Source: Tretioscincus oriximinensis | Taxonomy: Eukaryota > Chordata > Lepidosauria > Squamata > Gymnophthalmidae | DNA: 64,000 nucleotides | Assembly (NCBI GenBank): GCA_022410635.1 | Contig: JAJVDF010000194.1 | Coordinates: forward strand, 1,156,576-1,220,575 | Direction of reading: 5' to 3' | Made by a program: the position numbers and the translations under genes | Shown here: positions 1-10,399 of the stretch, piece after piece | How the letters are laid out: each line of letters opens with the position of its first letter | Numbering within the stretch: position 1 is the first letter of the stretch | The notes under the pieces: model-generated | Databases searched by the model: none | The model's input: the letters and a program-made list of their open reading frames with translations, nothing else | Told to the model about the DNA's origin: nothing

Positions 1-907
1 CTCTATCTGATTGCATTCTTGCCACTTTCAGATGAGGAAACCTTCTTTCCACCATGCTAACCCAATTTTTAAACTTCTCAAAAGCTTCACTTTTTGATTT
101 CAGCAAAACACAAAAAGTATATCTGCTATAATCATCTACTATCACCAAAATGTATTTAGCATTTCCCTGACTCTTTGAATAAGGACCAGCAAGATCTACA
201 TGTACCAATTCAAATGGTTTTTGTGACTTTCTAAAACTTTTCTTTGGTACAGGATATGNCTTAAGTTTTATTTTACTACATACTGAACGATCCAGGAAGT
301 TTTTACATGAATTCAACTTAGCATTACATACTTTCAGTTGTTTCTTTAAGGTACTAAAACTTGCATGACCTAATATTCTATGTAATTGGTGAATGCACTG
401 GTCATGTGGTGGTTTATTTTCTACACAAGAAATCCCTCCACATAAAACTTCAGTCCCTTTTTTATCAAGCATTTCATATAACTTATTATTCATTACCCCT
501 TCTGCACAAACAATTCCATCCTTTTTAACAAAGCATTTCTTCCCAAAAAATTCAACAGAATATCCATCTGTAGCAAATCTTGAAACACTAAGGAGGCAAA
601 AGTCCAATTTAGGAACAAACAGGCAGTCCTTTATTTCCTTTCCTAAAGAAGGTACAAAGCAGTTCCTTGAATTTTTAACTTCAGTAGGAGTCCCATCTGC
701 TAAACATACCTGCTTGATTGTAGACTCCTTCCAATCTCTGAAATAGCCTTTTCTATTCAAAACATGTTCACTTGAAGCAGAATCTAAAAGCCATGTACCA
801 GAATTGTCCTTTGTACTTAACAAAAACACATTTTCATTGTTGTAATTCCAAGGCTTTTTCCTTTGCTTCTTTTGAAAAGCTCCACTTTCAAACTCTCTAG
901 CTTTAAT
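1..907 (-). pseudogene. pol: Ty1/copia pol, N-terminal part (protease and start of integrase), cut by window edge
   Basis: Read on the minus strand this continues gag in the same frame. Near 770-790 it shows WLLDSASSEHV, which matches the copia aspartic protease motif (D-S/T-G/A). Near 370-400 is HRILGH, the HX4H half of the integrase zinc-binding domain, followed by several cysteines in non-standard spacing. Between about 20 and 220 comes the integrase core, with FELVHVDLAGPY and YILVIVDDYSRYT, typical of copia integrases. The order protease then integrase before reverse transcriptase is the Ty1/copia arrangement; reverse transcriptase and RNase H would lie left of base 1. No in-frame stop was noticed in the stretches translated. 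The element as a whole is defective because gag is broken. An N sits near 259. Family call is firm; activity is not expected. Confidence 0.88.
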
Positions 908-1599
908 TCATTTCTCAGTCTTTTTTACTTCAGGACATGTGCAAAACTTGGCAATATGCCCAGGCTTTCTACATCTGTAACACCTGATAGCAGCTGTCCT
1001 TGATATTCCTGCACAAGGAACTTCTGCAGCAGCCTTGTGATATTCACGTTGGCCATTGCAATCAATTACTCTTGTTGCAACATAGTCCCAGGATAAATCT
1101 GTCTCTGGAACACTTTGTAATCCAAGTATAAGCTGATCCCAAGAAGAATGAAGAGATGAAAGCAAAATGTAAGCTTTTCTTTCCTCTGTATACTGCATTC
1201 CCCGGTTCTCCAATTCTGTAAACAGGCAGCTCATAGCATTAAGATGTTCCTTAACAGAATCGCCAGGTTTTAATTTCAAATTATACAAACGCCTAGTTAA
1301 AAGCACTTTCTATCCAGCAGAGTCTCTTTGATATACTTCTTTTAACTTTTTCCAGCAGTCAGCTACTGTTTCAGCATTTTTAAGGTAATGTAGCTGTGAA
1401 GTTTCCACAGACAAAACAATGGTGGCTTGAGCCTTTTTAGCAGCTTTCTTTAGCACATTACTGACCATCAGCAGGAGCATTTTCTGTCACGTCCCACAGG
1501 TCCTCACGTATAAGAAAAGCCTGCACCTGTTCACTCCATGAGCTGTAATTCTTCCCATTAAGCTTTTCAAAATTCAGAGAACTAGACTGAAAAGCCATT
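908..1599 (-). pseudogene. gag: Ty1/copia gag, broken
   Basis: Nucleocapsid/capsid gene of a copia retrotransposon. The likely start ATG is at 1597-1599, followed by MAFQSSSLNFEKLNGKNYSSW, a typical copia Gag opening. The middle contains WKKLKEVYQRDS and the C-terminal part carries a CCHC zinc knuckle, CYRCRKPGHIAKFC, near 940-985. Three lesions are visible: a frameshift near 1465-1475 (after NAPADGQ), an in-frame TAG near 1309-1311, and an in-frame TGA at 908-910 between gag and pol. The longest open piece is 908-1306. Because gag and pol are otherwise in one frame, the TGA may be a CGA-to-TGA decay or, less likely, a readthrough signal. LTR and primer-binding site lie just upstream. Confidence 0.88.
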
Positions 1600-1676
1600 T
1601 ATACACAGCCCCTTCTCAGCACTTTTTAATATATACTCACTGTAAGAACTTTACCTTCATTCTCATTTCCAAGTAA

Positions 1677-1691
1677 GCTGGGCCCATAACC
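1677..1691 (-). promoter_or_regulatory. Copia primer-binding site (initiator tRNA-Met anticodon arm)
   Basis: The plus strand reads GCTGGGCCCATAACC, which is identical to the anticodon stem-loop of eukaryotic initiator tRNA-Met. On the element's strand it is the reverse complement, starting two bases after the LTR. Copia elements prime minus-strand synthesis from an internally cleaved initiator tRNA-Met half-molecule, so this is the expected PBS and fixes the LTR boundary. Confidence 0.9.
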
Positions 1692-1693
1692 TT

Positions 1694-2031
1694 TGTTATA
1701 AAGCTGTACTTAGATTTAGAAAGTCCTCCACACAGAAGTTTTCTTTCCAATAGGAAGGCTTTTATTCATAATTCCATAAAGATAAACAAAGTGCTTCGCC
1801 AGACAACCAAACTCAACAACACACACCAAACTAAAGCATTACTTGCTTTTTATATACATGGTAACCAATCAGAATTCTCCAACACAGTATCACACCATAT
1901 TGCATCATCTTTAACCAATCAGAATTATCACACCATATTGCATCATCTTTACTCTGGTTGGCTATTAAAGTCATATGATCAGTGCTAGATGTTATCTTAN
2001 TTACAGTTNAACAATACATCATATTCTGACA
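1694..2031 (-). mobile_element. 5' LTR of the Ty1/copia element
   Basis: A 338-bp LTR bounded by TG...CA: on the element strand it begins TGTCAGAATA and ends TTTATAACA. It holds a TATA box (TATATAAAAAG, minus strand, 1846-1856) and a polyadenylation signal (AATAAA, minus strand, 1761-1766). Upstream of the TATA box two direct repeats (1863-1912 and 1913-1950) each carry a CCAAT box, the first with a 12-bp insertion. The 3' LTR lies outside the window, so LTR identity and target duplication cannot be assessed. Confidence 0.88.
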
Positions 2032-2084
2032 AGTAATATATCATAGCCACAAAAAAGTCAGCAAAGGAAAGCAGCAGCTTAATG

Positions 2085-2190
2085 GGTTTGGGAAAGAGAT
2101 CAGCAGATATTTCGTCATTATAAACTGCAACTGCTGAAATTTCCTCTTTTGTGCACTCATTAAAGTGTTCTTTTTAAATAGCAACTTTAA
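2085..2190 (+). repeat. Unclassified dispersed repeat, copy 1
   Basis: This stretch aligns by eye with 3588-3695: both share a GCAGAT start, CATTATAAA, a GAAATTTCCT-like block, and CTTTTT.AATAG. No terminal repeats or coding frame were seen. The rest of 2032-2530 shows nothing recognisable. Confidence 0.45.
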
Positions 2191-2529
2191 AGTGACATTA
2201 TCAGATTTCAGCAAGTGCTTAGAAATTTCAAAATTGTTCAAAGAAAATGAATGTAATTATTGGAAGCCAAATTTCAATTTTGTTTTTCATGCATGGGGTT
2301 GAGTCAATTGGGACATTGCTCTAAGCTTTGTTTATATGACATTGAATGGGATATTTAAACAATATCCCATCTTGTCATACTGAGCAACTATGGTTTGAAT
2401 GGCATCCTAGGAAGTCCAAGGCATATCTGTGTTGGTTCTCTCCTCAAGTCATTTAGGTCATCTCCTCACAAGGCTTTTTTACCACTCAACCCCATGTGGT
2501 GACCAATATTCAACAATCCGCCCAAAAGA

Positions 2530-3255
2530 TTGATTGATGTATTTATGTATTTACATTTCCATACCACTCTATACCCGAAGGACTCAAGGTGGTTAACAAT
2601 AAAAACAGCCACATCTAAAATTACGGAAGCCAAAGAAGTTTGTCTTCAAGAATTTTCTGAATGTGNACAAGATGGGAATAGACACACCTCAAGGTGGACA
2701 CTATTCCATAATCTTGGGGCTGCCACATAGAATACCCCATCCTGAGTTTCCANACTCTTTGCCACTGAGGGGGATGGTNCAATCAGGAGGACCTCCCCCG
2801 CAGCTCTTAAAGCATGGGCAGGTTGATATGGGAGAAGGCGATCCCTTAGATTTTTTGGACCCAAGTTATGTAACTCTTTATAGGTTAGAATTAATACCTT
2901 GAATTGGGCTTGGTAGCAAATTGGCAGCCAATGCAGCTCTTTCAAGACCAATGTGGTATGTGTCTAGCCAGCTGAAGCTTCCAAACAATTTTCGAGAGCA
3001 GTCCCATAGAGAGTGCATTACAATGGTCCAATCTGGAAGTTACCAGAGCACAGATTACCAGAGCGGAAACCTTCTTTGTTGCAGAATAGTTTGAAGCTCT
3101 TCTTTTCATGCACCACAATGAAATGCCTTTGCTCCAAGCTTTGCTTCCTGAATGTTCTGCACCATCACAAAATTGCAGCACCCCAGAGGTATATGTCAGC
3201 CAATAGGATTGCAGAATTGTTGGCTAACATGCTCAGTATCATTGCCCTGTAATTT
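2530..3255 (-). pseudogene. L2-like LINE, C-terminal reverse transcriptase and 3' tail
   Basis: On the minus strand, broken frames spell the end of an L2/CR1-group LINE ORF2. About 3181-2950 gives VTSRLDHCNALSMGLLSK, and 2951-2650 gives LKELHWLPICYQAQFKVL, LTYKELHNLGPKNLRDRL and VAAPRLWNSV, the diagnostic region after the RT core. Several frameshifts and stops interrupt it. The 3' end near 2535-2600 is the TATA-rich tail (GGGTATAGAGTGGTAT on the element strand, then short TTTA repeats) that also ends the SINE at 26371. A second relic of the same region is at 58921-59320. L2 rather than CR1 is favoured by the tail, which lacks a CR1 octamer. Confidence 0.8.
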
Positions 3256-3587
3256 TTTCTCACCGGCTGCATGCAGATTATGGAGGTAAGTGGAGGTGAA
3301 ACCTGCAATTGCTTTAAGATTGCAGGTTTTAACTAGTTGTGTAGAGTAGGCCTTAAACAGATGTTACATATAAGTACATTCTAAATTTGCTGTGAAGAGG
3401 TTTAAACAACCCAGGAATGCTCCCATTCTGCTAGTCTTATCCTTTTGAAAAAAGGCAATGTATTTTGATCCAGAAGACACAAGGATAACATTTTTAAAAG
3501 AAAAGAGAAGGGAAGCAATTTGATTTTTTATGAAAATATGATTTACTTNTGATACTTTGAAACATATGCCGGCATGGGTGCGAAAAG

Positions 3588-3695
3588 GGGGAGATTTCAG
3601 CAGATGTTGCAGGCATTATAAATTGTACTTGCTAAAATTTCCTTTTCTGCACACCCGTGGAAGTATCCTTTTTGAATAGAGGGGACTGTTCTGTC
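3588..3695 (+). repeat. Unclassified dispersed repeat, copy 2
   Basis: Diverged second copy of the repeat at 2085-2190, same orientation. A shorter fragment of similar sequence (GATCTGCTAAAATTTCCTCTTTT) is near 55788-55811. No family assigned. Confidence 0.45.
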
Positions 3696-3699
3696 TTCT

Positions 3700-4340
3700 A
3701 CACTCTCCAAGCAGATGCATACCTGCTTCTAGCACATTATTTCCATAGTGCATTTCATTACAGTAAACCATATTATTTATTTATATATTCCCCCCTTTCA
3801 CTTCCACCTTCCCCTATTTATATAATATTCAACCTATTGGCTATGGGGGATCACATCTGGAATCTCAATTGTAATTTCATCACTTCACTCCTTGACCTTC
3901 TATAGTTTTTTAACTCTCAATCATTTTGTTTACATTCACTTACATTTTTCATATTCTCTGGATTATTTCTTCGATAATTAGAGATTTCAGTCACAGTCAC
4001 ATTAACTATACATTCATACATTTGCTGACAGTCATAATGTGCTACCTTTCCATCCATTCACTAGAAAAATCTGAGCACATGAAATTATCTTATCTATAAC
4101 ATCTCTTAGACTTACAGGCATAATATTATCCAACTCATCATGTATCATAGCCATTTTACTTATTCTTATCTGCAATGAAAATATATTATTACTCTTTCCA
4201 CTTTATCCCAAATTTCCTTAACTTTTTACATTCCCATACTGTATACTCTCCCACCAATGAGAGAGCGAGAGGGTNGTAAATCCTACCCCCCTCGCTGATT
4301 GGTCAAGAACTGAACAGAAAAAACAAAATGGTGGCCACAA
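3700..4340. other. No gene seen; AT-rich, possible LINE debris
   Basis: The minus strand contains short peptides such as KVKEIWDKVERVI that faintly resemble the C-terminal region of L1 ORF2, but with many stops. A small imperfect hairpin lies at about 4250-4305 (CCAATGAG.../...GATTGG). Nothing stronger was seen. Confidence 0.3.
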
Positions 4341-4364
4341 CTCACATTTGGTCCAAAAACAAGC

Positions 4365-4525
4365 ACACATATTCACACATACACATTCACACACAACCTG
4401 TGAACTGGATGTACGCCAAGCTGGATGGAGCCACGTTCAGAACGACAGCTCCATGCAACAATTTGCACTGAAAATCTCCACATCCACACAAAAATCCACA
4501 CATCCACAAACACACACACAAACTG
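4365..4525. repeat. CA-rich low-complexity tract
   Basis: Interrupted (CA)n with CACACA blocks at 4370-4400 and 4485-4525. The open frames crossing it are products of composition, not genes. Confidence 0.7.
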
Positions 4526-4539
4526 GCAACATACAGAGG

Positions 4540-4692
4540 TGATGTCATTTATTATGTCACTTCTGGCTTCTGCTTCTGGAAATGGCACCCTAGGGCTGGA
4601 AGTGACATCACAAATGTCACTTTCTCATCTTTGCTTCCAGAATGGCACCCAGAGTGATGTCATATCCAGTCCTGCCCCAGAAGTGATGTCAC
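4540..4692. repeat. 60-bp imperfect tandem repeat with GTGATGTCAC motifs
   Basis: Two 60-bp units (4561-4620, 4621-4680) share TTCT-rich blocks followed by GAA(A)TGGCACCC. Near-palindromic GTGA(T/C)(G/A)TCAC motifs recur at about 4539, 4600 and 4684. Similar motifs occur in the hAT-like insert at 28675-29011, so this may be a fragment of a related DNA transposon. Confidence 0.5.
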
Positions 4693-4740
4693 TAAATTTC
4701 ACGTGCTTAGCGACCTTCCAATGTGATTTTGGGATGACTA

Positions 4741-6105
4741 GGAAATAGTGAAGCAATTAAGTCCATGCTGTGTTCCTGTTAACATTGAACTATGCCATAG
4801 CCAAAGNGGGGAAAGATTCATAGTAAAAACTTTTTGCTAAAGGTATTGTGAGCAACTTGCATTCTCGNGCAAATACAGTAGGATAAAGATTTATTAAAAG
4901 TAAAATAAAATGAATAAACAAGAATAAAGAGTTCTGCTTTTCTGGATTAACCTGCATGCTCCCCCCCTTAAACTGACTTCTCTTACTCATTAAAATATTT
5001 TTTAAGTAAAATTCAACATTTTCACCAGGGTACTGCCAGTTTATTTTTTATGTGTGACTGCAAACAAAATGTTAACTGCAAAGAGAACGACTCCTGNTTC
5101 AAAAGAAAAGCACACAAAAACTTAGATAAAAAGCCACTGAGACAGTAGTTTGAATTTTAAAATAGGGACCATGTTACGGAGGTGCAGATTTATGTCTGCT
5201 GATTGACTAGCTGGTTAACATCTCTGGAGAACCAATATCCCATTGATTACCCGAAGTCTTAGAAAAACCTTTGAAATGAAAACAAAGGAAGGAATAAAGG
5301 GCAATTTTTCCCCATCTTCCACCTTTCCCGCTGCACTGTGTGAATTTTTCTTTTTAGGCTGAGATATATAAATATAAAACAAATGATTGAGATGCAGAGA
5401 TACAAAAGGTTACTTAGTAGCAATACATGCCTTCTGTTTTGAACAGGGAGGGTTTGGAGAAGCCATCAGAATGTCAGAAAACATCTGCTGCATACTGATG
5501 CCTGTCTGTCTGCCTGTCTGTCTGTTGCACACTTAGGCCATTTGTGTACTTGCCAAAGCCATCCCAGTCTCAGATAGATTACCACTGGCACTGAGCAAGG
5601 CATAGGAATGTTGAGCACATGCGGGCTAGCAGTTCCAAGGGGCAGCTTTTTGCACACAGTTAAAGTTCTTCACTGCTGCTCCAGTACGGGAATTTTAAAC
5701 TGCTGTTAAAGCAGTTGGAATGACAGGAGGCCCATGGACCAGGAGGACACAACCTCTGATTTTATGCAAGTGGAAACTTGTATAAAACCAGGGCTTAAAG
5801 AAAAAAGCTGCCTCGTCTGTGCTTGCATGGCAAATATTTGGTACAACCAGGCCTCTGAANTGGGGCCAAATTGGGCCAGGAAAAAAGGGTAAACTGCAAA
5901 CCAGAGTTAGATCTGCTTTGTTGTTTTTTCAATTTACTTTTTCTCCTCAGTGCAAATGCAAGCTTTCTTTCCCTGAGTGGGCTTTGGGCTTAATATTGTT
6001 CCATTTTATGTTATCAACCTGTTCCCCAGGCCTTTCCAAGTGACCCTTTTCCCACTGTATAGATGCAGACTAAGAAAGTAAATTTTAAAAATGCAATTAT
6101 TAAGT
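4741..6105. other. No recognised feature
   Basis: AT-rich sequence with no coding signature. It contains a short (TGTC/TGCC)n microsatellite at about 5498-5526. The open frames here are short and lack codon bias or homology that I recognise. Confidence 0.5.
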
Positions 6106-6107
6106 AA

Positions 6108-6597
6108 CTAGTGGAATTAAGCCCACTCCCTAAGGCATACAGTGGACTGTAGTGTTCTCTCTAAGGCAGTGGGATGCTTTCTCTTCCTCCTCCTCCTCTT
6201 CCTCTCCTTCTCTCCTTCTCCTCTGACAACTCCTCCTCCTCCTTCAGGTGCCTCCCAGTAATGGAGGTTGCAGGCTCTGGCCTACTCCAGGATGGAGAGG
6301 AGAGGCAGGGGCAGGTGGAGGGAGCAACATGCCTGCTGCAATTGCCCTCGCCACTTGTCCCTGCCTCCTCCCTCCATCCCAGAGTAGGCTTAAAGATTTT
6401 CGGGTGTCACCTAGTAATGGAGACTGCAGGCTCTGGCTGATCTGGGATGGAGGTGTGTGGCAGGGATAGGTGGTGAGGGAAACACGTCTGCTATGATCGC
6501 CCTCGCCACTGCTGCTGACTCTGCCCGCAGTGGTGCTTCAAGGGCCCTGGCTGGGGTTGGGTAACCCCTCCTGCCACCACTGCGCATACAGGCTAGT
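6108..6597. repeat. Dispersed repeat with (CCT)n and internal 162-bp tandem duplication
   Basis: The left end reads ACTAGTGGAATTAAGCCC, which also ends the block at 17116-17882 in inverted orientation. The right end (..GGCTAGTT) complements the first six bases AACTAG. A (CCT)n tract runs at about 6180-6245. Two copies of a block start at 6247 and 6409: GGTG.C.CC.AGTAATGGAG, then GCAGGCTCTGGC, a GGATGGAG block, and ATCGCCCTCGCCAC-like ends. It is GC-richer than its surroundings. Probably a non-autonomous mobile element; class unknown. Confidence 0.5.
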
Positions 6598-7451
6598 TGA
6601 CAGTATACAGAATGACATCATAGACTGCTGGCTTGTTTGGGCTTTATAGTAAAAGATATAAAGATTTCAAATTTCCTCCCCACAGTATATATACAGTTAA
6701 TTCAAATGTGATGGGTTTTGTTTGTACAAATACNGTTTGTAGTTTTAGGAAGAATGTAAACATCAGCTAAAATTAGATTAGTTTCATGTTCTTGTTACTT
6801 CTTAATTCTTATAATGTCAGAAACATTTATCTCTCCTGTCTGAGCTCTTTTCTGCTGAGCTCTATCACTTCCTTACATACGCTTAACCTTTCATGATATC
6901 AAATGCAGCCTGCAAATTAAAGAATAGATGCTGTATCCCTCACTCTGAACAGAGAGTTATTGTTTTCTAACATGTCCTACAAACATTTACTTCTGAATTT
7001 TTGCTGTCTTTGATTTATAAAGGATTTGTATAAGAAATGTTGTGAGAGTATTATGTTCCAAGTTCAAAATAATAATAAAAATGTTCCCTTAATCAACAAC
7101 TGTTCACCACCTTGTTAGGATATTTCAATTTGGAAAGCAGTAATGAATCCAATGATTGAATATTCCTACATTTATTTGATTTTAATTTTTGAATCTAGGG
7201 CTTTCAATGCAATGGAGGAAAGGAATCTGCATTTTGGAAGTGTACAGCACATTCCTGTCAGAAACACCTGCCATGGGGCAGTGCCAAAACACCCATATTC
7301 CATGTCTGAAACCCACAACACAACACACAGGTGCCAATCACAGATGCAGAATATTGTGCCATTCTTCTGGCATGGATGCAAAGAAAGAGGAATATATGGT
7401 ATATACACACATTGTATGCTGTATATTCTCTATCTTCATATACAGAATGTG

Positions 7452-7726
7452 AATACTGAAATTTTGGAATGAGATAGGAAGAGCCATGAGTAATATTTTA
7501 AGATATCAAATTCCATTGGCTAGAGAGTTAAGTGCATTGGCTATTTGTAAAGATCATACTGTAAATAGACAAGGTTACTATATTGTGGAACAATTAATTA
7601 TGGCAGTGCAAGCTGTTATTGGTTGGAAAGACAGACCATTATGAACTAAAACAAAATGGTATAATTATATTATGGAACAATTAATAATTGTGTATTTAAA
7701 TAGAAAATATAATAAATGTTAATGTA
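7452..7726 (+). pseudogene. L1-like LINE ORF2 C-terminal fragment
   Basis: A frame reads ILKFWNEIGRAMSNILRYQI, then IPLARELSALAICKDHTVNR, and ends with a TGA in the middle (GWKDRPL stop). The FW-N-I...ILxxxIPL pattern followed by a ...LALxxIC block matches the C-terminal tail of vertebrate L1 ORF2. The relic is 5'-truncated and has at least one internal stop. The same C-terminal region is seen at 19369-19620 (VRKFWAVIQQIIDIILGY). Confidence 0.6.
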
Positions 7727-9415
7727 TTAACAGCATTTTCTCCTAGTGTAAAGGGGCCCTTCTTCTAGTGATCATATTAGCAAAGTGACTGGTATGGTCA
7801 CTGAGGGGCCAAATGTGTAGCTGGCAATGGGCATTTTCTTGGACCAATCAGTTTCTTTGATACATAAGTGAAGATATGGCCGTGAAGTAACCATTATGTC
7901 ATGGAACTTTAAAGTTTCTTGCGTTACACTTCAAGGACTTTCATATTTCAGTTAGAATTAATCAATGGAAGTCTACATGTCCATCTATATTAGCCACAAT
8001 AACACCAGCCACCATCTGTGGAGTTCATAGTACAGGCACATTGATGCTTGTACACATTCACCAGAATGCCGGTTTCCTTGTGCTACTGGGCTCAGTTGAG
8101 TTTCCAGGCAGCTATAAGCTACACTTAGGTACCTTAAGGGCCAGTTCTGGTTGCTCAATTTTTAATATTTTAAGAAAGCACCAGGAGCATTTATAGTGAG
8201 AATAATTTTTGCATCTGCCCCTAGTATTTTCATCTATGAGGGATAACCCCAGGCACATCTTTGATGTATCTATCTTATTCTCTTTCCACAGTTAGGTAAC
8301 TTAAGCAATTATGCACCCAGTCTTACTAACATAGCCAAACTTTTCAGTCTGTATCTTAATTTAGTAGACACTAAAGAAGGGAGGAAAGGAAGCAAACTTT
8401 CTGTTGTAAAAATACCTCTCTCAAAACTTTGTTTACCCACCCTGAACTTAGTAACAGCTTTGTCTGTCTGTCTTACTCATTTATTTTGTGTCACCATCAG
8501 CTATAGTATGATTACCTCCTTTGATCTGATTGTATACTGTTATGAAGGAACTAAACTCTGCCTCTTTCCTTCTTGCATTTCCATCAAGGTGTGTGAAAGC
8601 TGTGTCCTTATTTAGTGATAGTTGGTAACATACGCTACAGCAGGGTTTTTTTAAAAAATATTTGGCACAGACATCTGATGAAACAAACGGTTTAACAATA
8701 TATATCTGAGGACTTCAAAGGATGGAGCATGAAGAGAAATAACCCTGAAACAAAACCATATTATCTCCAGGTAGCAGTTTTGATATTATTTCCTTCAATC
8801 TATCCGCTAGCACTATAACTGTTTTGAAGTTTTGGTTTAATAAAGAAATTGATCTGTGAGAGTCCACTAATACTGGATCCATCTTTACTTTTATTACCGG
8901 AACTATTATTGATTTCTTTCTGTGTTTGGAGCAGTATTTTGTTGTTGTATCATTATACAGTTTTTATTTCAGTAATATTTCTCTATGTTGTTTAAATAAT
9001 TTCATGGTCATCCACCCTCCCTGGGAGCCTTATTTACCCCTATCATTGTCCTCTTTTTTATTGTTCTTGTCATTTACTGATTATTTTTTGTGTTAATTTC
9101 CCCTATATGTTCATGTTCCTCAGGCTAATAGAATGGTGGCTCTCTGCCCACATATGATATGATGACAATTGAGGAGAGGAGAACTTGATGGGCATAGGGC
9201 TGAACATGTATGAATATTGGGGTGGTGATTAAATTGACAAGACAGACATGGTGAGTGTCATAAGGTTTCAGGTTCATGAAGTAGGAAAACATTTTATTCT
9301 GGAAAGGAGAAGAGCATAATGCAAGGTAATCAACAAATAATTATTGATATTTGAAGTACAGATGAAAATGTTCCTCATGCTGGATAGTTTGGACAGAATC
9401 AGATAGATCAGGGTA
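7727..9415. other. No recognised feature
   Basis: About 1.7 kb of AT-rich sequence. A short TGTCTGTCTGTC run lies near 8460. No coding homology, terminal repeats or SINE promoter boxes were seen. Confidence 0.5.
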
Positions 9416-9419
9416 ATCC

Positions 9420-9720
9420 AAATGTTGGTAATGACTCTCAAACTGGACTACTATAATATATTCTAGTACTGTTGAGCAGCTGTATCTGGTGCAGAATGTG
9501 GCAGGTCATAAAATAACTGCACTTGGGGCCAATTTGCTAATGGGTCAAATTCCATGGCCATAAAACTAAGTAACTTGGATATCCTTAAATAGTCTGTGCT
9601 CAAAATATCAGAAAAAAACCTTCTTCCATCTTTGTGGAAGAAGCTTTCTGCTATTTTCAGTTCAAGCTATTTAAATTTAGGATTTAATTGCTTGAGATTC
9701 TCCATGGAAACTGGCTCACC
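9420..9720 (+). pseudogene. Possible L2-like LINE remnant
   Basis: Frames give SSTVEQLYLVQNVAGHKI, resembling the ...LPxxxxxKLQLVQNAAARL block of L2-like reverse transcriptases, followed by degraded sequence. Frameshifts and stops are frequent. The assignment rests on one short block. Confidence 0.4.
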
Positions 9721-10358
9721 ACTTCCACCTTCTTCCCTCCCCAAATAAAAAAGATAAAGAGGTGGGGACGTATGAAATAACTTTTTCCATGAGAGACTCT
9801 GTGTTTTGCCTTGGACGATTTCAAGGTGGAAATTTAGAATACTGGTGAAAAAGACACGGCCATGCCTCTCAATAGCCGTGCCTTTGACAAATTAATATTA
9901 TCCTTTTCTCCTTATTACTGTAATTTTAATTTCATGGCTATATTTTTATATTACTGTAATTTTAATTTCTATGCCTATGTATTTTTAATCTTTTTATTTC
10001 TTTATTTATTTCCAATGATACTATTTGCTATGTCTTACTTGAGACCTTCAGTAAAGAATAAGATATAAATGCAAGCAAACTAGCAAACATTCAATAATAT
10101 GGGAATAATGCTCTACCTGACTTCTCCAGCTGCCTTGTACCAGAGTGCAGGAGAAGAGGAAACTGGCATGCTGGGACACCCCCATGCACTCCTCCAGGAC
10201 TTACCCTTCAGCTGCCTTGGCAGTTGCATTGAGGGGACGATCTAGGATCTGCTTTCACATTGCCCAAACTTTAAAAGAAAATGTATTATTGAGTATGGTG
10301 TTTCGTTTGATAAATATTTTATATTGAAGTTTTATTTCCATCTTTTAGTGGAAGGGGG

Positions 10359-10398
<40 letters not shown>
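10359..10398. repeat. (ATC)n microsatellite
   Basis: About 13 uninterrupted ATC units. A poly-serine run in one frame is an artefact of it. Confidence 0.95.
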
Positions 10399-10399
10399 C

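Noticed and set aside
4348..4588. His/Thr-rich small proteins
   Set aside because: Encoded by a CA-repeat tract.
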